A stretch of 64,000 nucleotides of DNA from Prosopocoilus inquinatus (lineage: Eukaryota > Arthropoda > Insecta > Coleoptera > Lucanidae), in assembly GCA_036172665.1 (NCBI GenBank), contig CM069872.1, forward strand, positions 53,430,101 to 53,494,100, in the 5' to 3' direction. The first letter of the stretch is position 1, and every line of letters begins with the position of its first letter. A program made the position numbers and the translations under genes. Of this stretch, positions 60,046 to 64,000 are shown piece after piece. The notes beneath the pieces were generated by a model. It did not search any database, was not told the DNA's origin, and saw nothing but the letters and a program-made list of their open reading frames with translations.

Positions 60046-60679
60046 CAGTCGGGCACCGAACAGGAGTGTAACGTGTAAAATTCGGCGAGAGCGGGGGGCG
60101 GGGAGGCATTTGTCTTGGGGGCACGCACCCTTTTACTGTTAAATGATATGTGAATTACGCGCGAATGGGGCGGCGCATTAGTGATATTGCCGAAATTTGC
60201 ATTAATTCGCTCTTAACGACTTGTACTACCGGCTAAGGCACCTCGGTTATCACCGGAATTAACGAGATAAGTGCGTGCGCGATAACAGTAACACCTCACT
60301 TACGTAATTAATCCATTAATTAATTAGTAACTTAATCGGCGGTCATTGGCTTTAATTAAAATAAAGAAAATTGCGTCGGCGACTACGTACGTATTTGATC
60401 GACATCTGCCTCGATATCTCAATGCACGCACAAATCTCGCTTTTATCGCGCTTAACAATAAGTGCATTCTAAGGGAGCACTAAGTCTGATGTGACACACC
60501 CCGATCAGCGTTTAACGAACGGAACTCAGGCTTGTCAAAATAATTAGCAATTCGAGTAGGACGCCGTGGCTTTAAAGAAAGAGTAGGCAGATTGAGATTA
60601 CACTTCAAAGTGGGCAAGGTAAAATCTGGCCAATAGTATTATGTGCAAGGCCTTGACGTTTTTCCTTCGCAGTATATTT

Positions 60680-60765
60680 CTTCCGCAGCACGTATTTTCT
60701 TACTCCACAGCACATATTTCCTTACTCCGCAGCACATATTTTCTTACTCCGCAGCACATAAAGAC
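60680..60765 (+). repeat. Tandem repeat, 22-bp unit, four copies
   Basis: GCAGCAC(G/A)TATTTTCTTACTCC-type units begin near 60685, 60707, 60729 and 60751. Confidence 0.92.
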
Positions 60766-60980
60766 GTAGTCACACTGGGGCGTCTGCGGTGGCAATCAAT
60801 CTTTGCTGTGTAACGCCAGGCCACCGATGTGAAGGCGTCGATAAGTTAAAGTCAAATAGATTTATCTAGTTATTTCTGGACTGACAATAGACAGATTGAG
60901 ACGACGAGAAGTAAAATTATCGAATTGTTTTTTTTTTCGAGAGTTTGCGAAAAAGATCTGACTTTGTTCTTTTGTTTCAG

Positions 60981-61099
60981 GTACTTGCGAACTGTCGTGG
61001 TCGGTGTACCTGCTGTCGAGCGCCGTCCTCCTCCTCCTCTTGTGTTTCTGTCTGAGTTTTTGCGCGTCTCGGGTGAAGGCCGGCTCATTTCGGATCTGA
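60981..61099 (+). CDS. LHFPL tetraspan family gene, last exon visible (transmembrane segment 4, stop)
   Basis: After TTCTTTTGTTTCAG the exon completes a glycine codon and reads TCELSWSVYLLSSAV, then LLLLLCFCLSFCASRV and KAGSFRI before a TGA at 61097-61099. LGTCELSW is the typical LHFPL entry into membrane segment 4. Its cysteine (visible residue 130) should pair with C118 of the previous exon. Segment 4 spans about residues 133-155 and a short basic cytosolic tail follows. The four visible exons total 166 residues. LHFPL proteins are usually about 200-250 residues, so the missing part matches one N-terminal exon. The start of the exon is firm. The end is less so: another 12 codons with coding-like composition follow the TGA, and a coding-like frame shifted by one base continues to 61401, so the true C terminus may be longer. 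Confidence 0.88.
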
Positions 61100-61401
61100 G
61101 TATACAGCGCCGGCATGCTGTCCAACAGCGTGTAGCTTACAGATTGGCCAACATCTCGGCGCCGCCTGCACCCCATCTGCCGGAAGACTCGCCAACAACG
61201 AACGACGACTGCGGCCGACGACGACGACGACGGAAGTCGTCTCCGCCGCTCGACACCTTCAACGCCCTGCACGAGAAGATCGTCGAGAAGATGACGGAAT
61301 CGGACGTGCTCGAGGTCCCCCTGCCCGCCGCCGCCGTCGCAGCCTGCCGGACCCTCCCGAAGTGCTTACTGGCGGAGACGAACGGTTGGAGGTTCGAGTG
61401 A
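61100..61401 (+). other. Coding-like off-frame extension after the LHFPL stop codon
   Basis: One base out of register with the LHFPL frame, an open frame runs through 60925-61401 and ends at TGA 61399-61401. From about 61107 it reads IQRRHAVQQRVAYRLANIS, passes a six-arginine run made of CGA/CGG codons, then LDTFNALHEKIVEKMTESD and RTLPKCLLAETNGWRFE. The last 50 codons end almost entirely in G or C (GAC ACC TTC AAC GCC CTG CAC GAG AAG), which is typical of real coding sequence here. In the LHFPL frame itself, 12 more codons (VYSAGMLSNSV) separate the TGA from a TAG. Options are a one-base indel in the assembly or allele, an undetected splice, read-through, or a chance open frame in GC-rich 3' UTR. 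I recognise no domain in it. Confidence 0.45.
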
Positions 61402-61587
61402 AGTCGGTAGTGAGTGACTGCGAACGCGTACCCAACCATATCGAAAGACTGATGATGAACGGTTTTCGACCTCCCCCTTCCCCCCGCCCTCTCTCAACTT
61501 GATTCAGAATCAAAAAGAAAAAAAAATCTCGTTGTTCCACACTGATGTGTAAATTTATTCACGACAAAAATATATTTTCATTTTCAG

Positions 61588-61679
61588 GTACTTTTAGCCT
61601 TAGCTGTCTCGCTTATTTCCCCCCCTCCCTCCTCGGAGTTTACTACAACCTTGCCCGGATTTTATCGCTCGGGGGCTAA
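61588..61679 (+). other. Possible alternative terminal exon of the LHFPL gene
   Basis: A strong acceptor (ATATTTTCATTTTCAG) precedes GTACTTTTAGCC. Entered in phase 1, exactly as exon 4 is, it reads G-TFSLSCLAYFPPSLLGVYY and then NLARILSLGG before a TAA at 61677-61679. Both exons start GTACTT and encode Gly-Thr followed by a hydrophobic stretch, as expected of a duplicated or mutually exclusive last exon. The cysteine normally following Gly-Thr is replaced by Phe, and the membrane segment would be short. It may therefore be a decayed duplicate or a coincidence. Confidence 0.25.
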
Positions 61680-61689
61680 ACCAGGGGGT

Positions 61690-62545
61690 GAGTTAGCCTC
61701 GCGGTTTATGATGCGTTTTTTTCAATTCAAAAATTCAAAAAGTAAGCAAGTTCGAGAAGGCAAGGCGCAAAGTGGATGAATGCGCAAATTAAGAAATGGG
61801 GGCGCCACGTGCATGGACAAGTCGTAAACTCCGCCGCTCGTAATCCCTGCGACTTTTTTATGTGCGATAAAGACGACGAGTATCTAATGTTATGCGATCC
61901 TCAAAGACATACAAACAAGGCCATTTCTGTTTATCGGCGATTACAACTTTGGTATTCAAATGCGCCCTCCCTCCCTCCCACCATCTCAAAAAGCGCAAAA
62001 CTCGTGCATGCAAATTCGTCGCCGCCGCCGCCGCCCGCCTCCTTCCACCCACACCGAGTTTTAAAAGCTAAACTGACAATTAGTTAAAACGGCAGCGGCG
62101 GCGCGGCGGGCGGTAGCACCAGCAACTACAACAGCAGCAGCAGCAACGAAATAAAATATTTCCGCCGCCGACGTTTCCAATTACGCTAATAAATAACGCG
62201 GAAGCTTTTTGATGATGGGACTTGACGCGATGCATCGCGACGCGCCGACCGCGTCGGCGCCGACGCACTTGATTTGCATGCGCGCGGCAAACTCGTTACA
62301 ATATAAATTTTAATTACACGCTTCAAATGGCAAATGAAAACCGACACAAAAGGTAAACGGTTTTTTTCTACGTTTGCCGCCAGTGTTTGTTTTGCAGGGG
62401 GGGGGGGCGCGGCGGCGGGAGCCTCAGAGAGTCCTCCTCCCCCTCTTCCGGCGTGCGTGCGTCGTCTGCCAGACGAACCGCACGTGTAACATCGTCGTTA
62501 CTCTTCCGGGGCCGGAGCTCATCAGAAATACATTACCGTACGCGA
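61690..62545. other. No gene seen downstream of the LHFPL terminus
   Basis: An AATAAA at 62150-62155 is a possible but unproven polyadenylation signal. CAG and CGG runs lie near 62120-62145 and 62088-62110, and a G-tract near 62397. Confidence 0.4.
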
Positions 62546-62550
62546 TCTGA

Positions 62551-63260
62551 AAGTTTAGCGTTTTGTTCCGCGCCGCTGAGCGGTTTTATGCGGCGGCGGC
62601 GCTCGTAAAAAATCGCCTTAGAGCCAGATGATGACGTTTGAGTATCATTCACCCGCTCACTTGCCGGAGAATCGAAGGGTAAGAACAGAAACCGTCGCCG
62701 TCGAAACAAGAAAAGATTCAAGTAGCAACAAAAAAAAACAATAACGTTCTCGTTAGCGTTCGGGGGTTCGGTCGGACTTACAAAGATCCCCTTCGTTAAA
62801 TTAAAGTAGGCGATAATTAAATACGGGAGGAATCATGCGAGAGGACGTCGGTTTTATTGCACCGCGGGGATTGAAGAGGGTGTGTGGTTCGAGATTGGTC
62901 GCGACCTCAAAGTTTAGCGTTTTGGTCCGCGCTGCCGCGCGGTTTTATGCGGTGGCGGCGGCGCTCGTGAAAAATCGCCTTAGAGCCAGACGATGACGGT
63001 TGTGTATCATTCACTCGCTCACTTGCCGGAGGATCGAAGGGTAAGAACACAAACCGCCGCCGTCGAAACAACAGAATATTCAAGTAACAACAAAAAAAAA
63101 AACAATAACGTTCTCGTTAGCGTTCGGAGGTTGGTTCGAACTTACAAAGACCCCCCTCGTTAAATTAAACCAGGCGATAATTGAATACGGGAGATCACAT
63201 GAGAGGGGGTAGGTGGGGGTTGGAGAGGGTGTATGGTACGGGAGCGGTCGCCGCTCTAAG
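62551..63260 (+). repeat. Tandem duplication, 359-bp unit
   Basis: AAGTTTAGCGTTTTG.TCCGCGC at 62551 recurs at 62910. The match continues through TCGCCTTAGAGCCAGA.GATGACG, ACAATAACGTTCTCGTTAGCG and GGCGATAATT.AATACGGGAG, and a third copy starts to diverge near 63240. Open frames here are by-products. Confidence 0.92.
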
Positions 63261-64000
63261 CGGATTGGAAATAAAGGGGTTTAAATTTTTGTGTTTTGTT
63301 CCTTACCGCCAACTCGCCCACACCAACCGCCCTTTCAGCGCCCCGCTTTTCGCTCGTACATGTCTCGCCACCGAAGCTGTGCACGAATTGCCTCACAGCC
63401 AAAGCCCTCTCGATCTTAAAATTAAAGAAAAAAATTCGGAACCCCCATAGGATAGCGCTTTCGACGTCGGTTCCGACATTGACCCTCTCGCGTAGGTACT
63501 AACGATTTACAAAAGCTCTGGTTCAGCAGATCCCTTGCGCACTGATTGACTAACTAACGGCAAAAAGTCTTAAGCGGAATTATTATGAAAAGCGCGAAAA
63601 AAAAATAGCATGCGCTGTGATAAGTGTCCTACAACCCCTGCAAACCCTTCTCCTGATACTACTTAAAGCTTTCGCCAGACGTTTTCTTTTGTTCGAAAAA
63701 TTTCTGCTTAAGTTCCAGACGAAACCCACTCATCCGCGCGAGGACGCCCGCCGCCGTCCGTCGCGACGCTTCGCGCTTAAGACCCCGTCGAAACCTGCTT
63801 GCGTCAGACGAAACGTCCCTGAACTTCGCCTCGGCGTGGGCGAGGGTGCACGGAGTGAGGGATGAGACCTGCCTGCACCGCTCGCTAATGACGAACGACT
63901 AATGAGAGGCGTTATTCAGAAAGTTTGGCGCGACGCGACGATGCGGCGAAACTGCTGATTCCGCGGCGGGATCGAAACGTATATGCAAAAAAAAAACGAG
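63261..64000. other. No gene seen
   Basis: Unique sequence to the window edge. Small overlapping frames at 63181-63502 and 63617-63865 have no domain. Confidence 0.5.

Larger units (their letters stand above)
58060..60980 (+). other. LHFPL intron, 2.9 kb
   Basis: Bounded by GTAGGT and TTTTGTTTCAG. Open frames at 58309-58719 (minus) and 58625-59065 (plus) overlap each other and show no recognisable domain. The 3' half carries a 92-bp and a 22-bp tandem array. Confidence 0.85.

Overview
This window looks like nuclear DNA of an animal, most likely an arthropod. It has spliced exons with consensus GT/AG sites, introns of 2.9 to 18.3 kb, no operons, many simple repeats and homopolymers, and short palindromic transposable elements with TA or TTAA target sites. 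The arthropod call is inference. I see no rRNA gene, convincing tRNA gene or CRISPR array, and no intact transposase or reverse transcriptase.

One gene is well supported: a plus-strand gene of the LHFPL tetraspan family (claudin-like four-pass membrane proteins). Four exons, at 24325-24440, 42749-42915, 57961-58059 and 60981-61099, join in perfect phase into 166 residues covering the first extracellular loop, transmembrane segments 2, 3 and 4, and a short tail. The exon for the start codon and transmembrane segment 1 is not visible and probably lies upstream of the window. So 1-24324 is most likely an upstream intron or 5' flank. The 3' end has two puzzles: a coding-like off-frame tail (61100-61401) and a possible alternative terminal exon (61588-61679) with the same entry phase.

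Almost everything else is intronic or flanking DNA filled with repeats. Region by region: 1-8 kb has a direct repeat, three small palindromic or TIR elements and 32-, 30- and 73-bp tandem arrays. From 9 to 32 kb three interspersed families recur (called A, B and C here), together with a box family carrying a CTCAGTGGAGATGG core. A ~170-190 bp array at 24.6-25.8 kb is interrupted by a 128-bp foldback MITE, and a 109-bp TTAA-flanked MITE lies at 29.35 kb. From 36 to 39 kb there are two coding-like fragments of unknown identity on opposite strands and repeated primer-binding-site-like motifs. From 43.6 to 52.9 kb a palindromic family (D) and a second family (E) dominate and build a 4.25-kb foldback structure (46394-50648) with long, composite, internally repeated inverted arms. 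Family F, with a CCATGGACTTGAAATC core, fills 54.6-56.5 kb, and 62.5-63.3 kb has a 359-bp tandem duplication.

The most notable non-genic signal is that several unrelated repeat families here combine palindromes with internal tandem repeats, culminating in the large foldback element. Family names A-F are local labels. No database was consulted.
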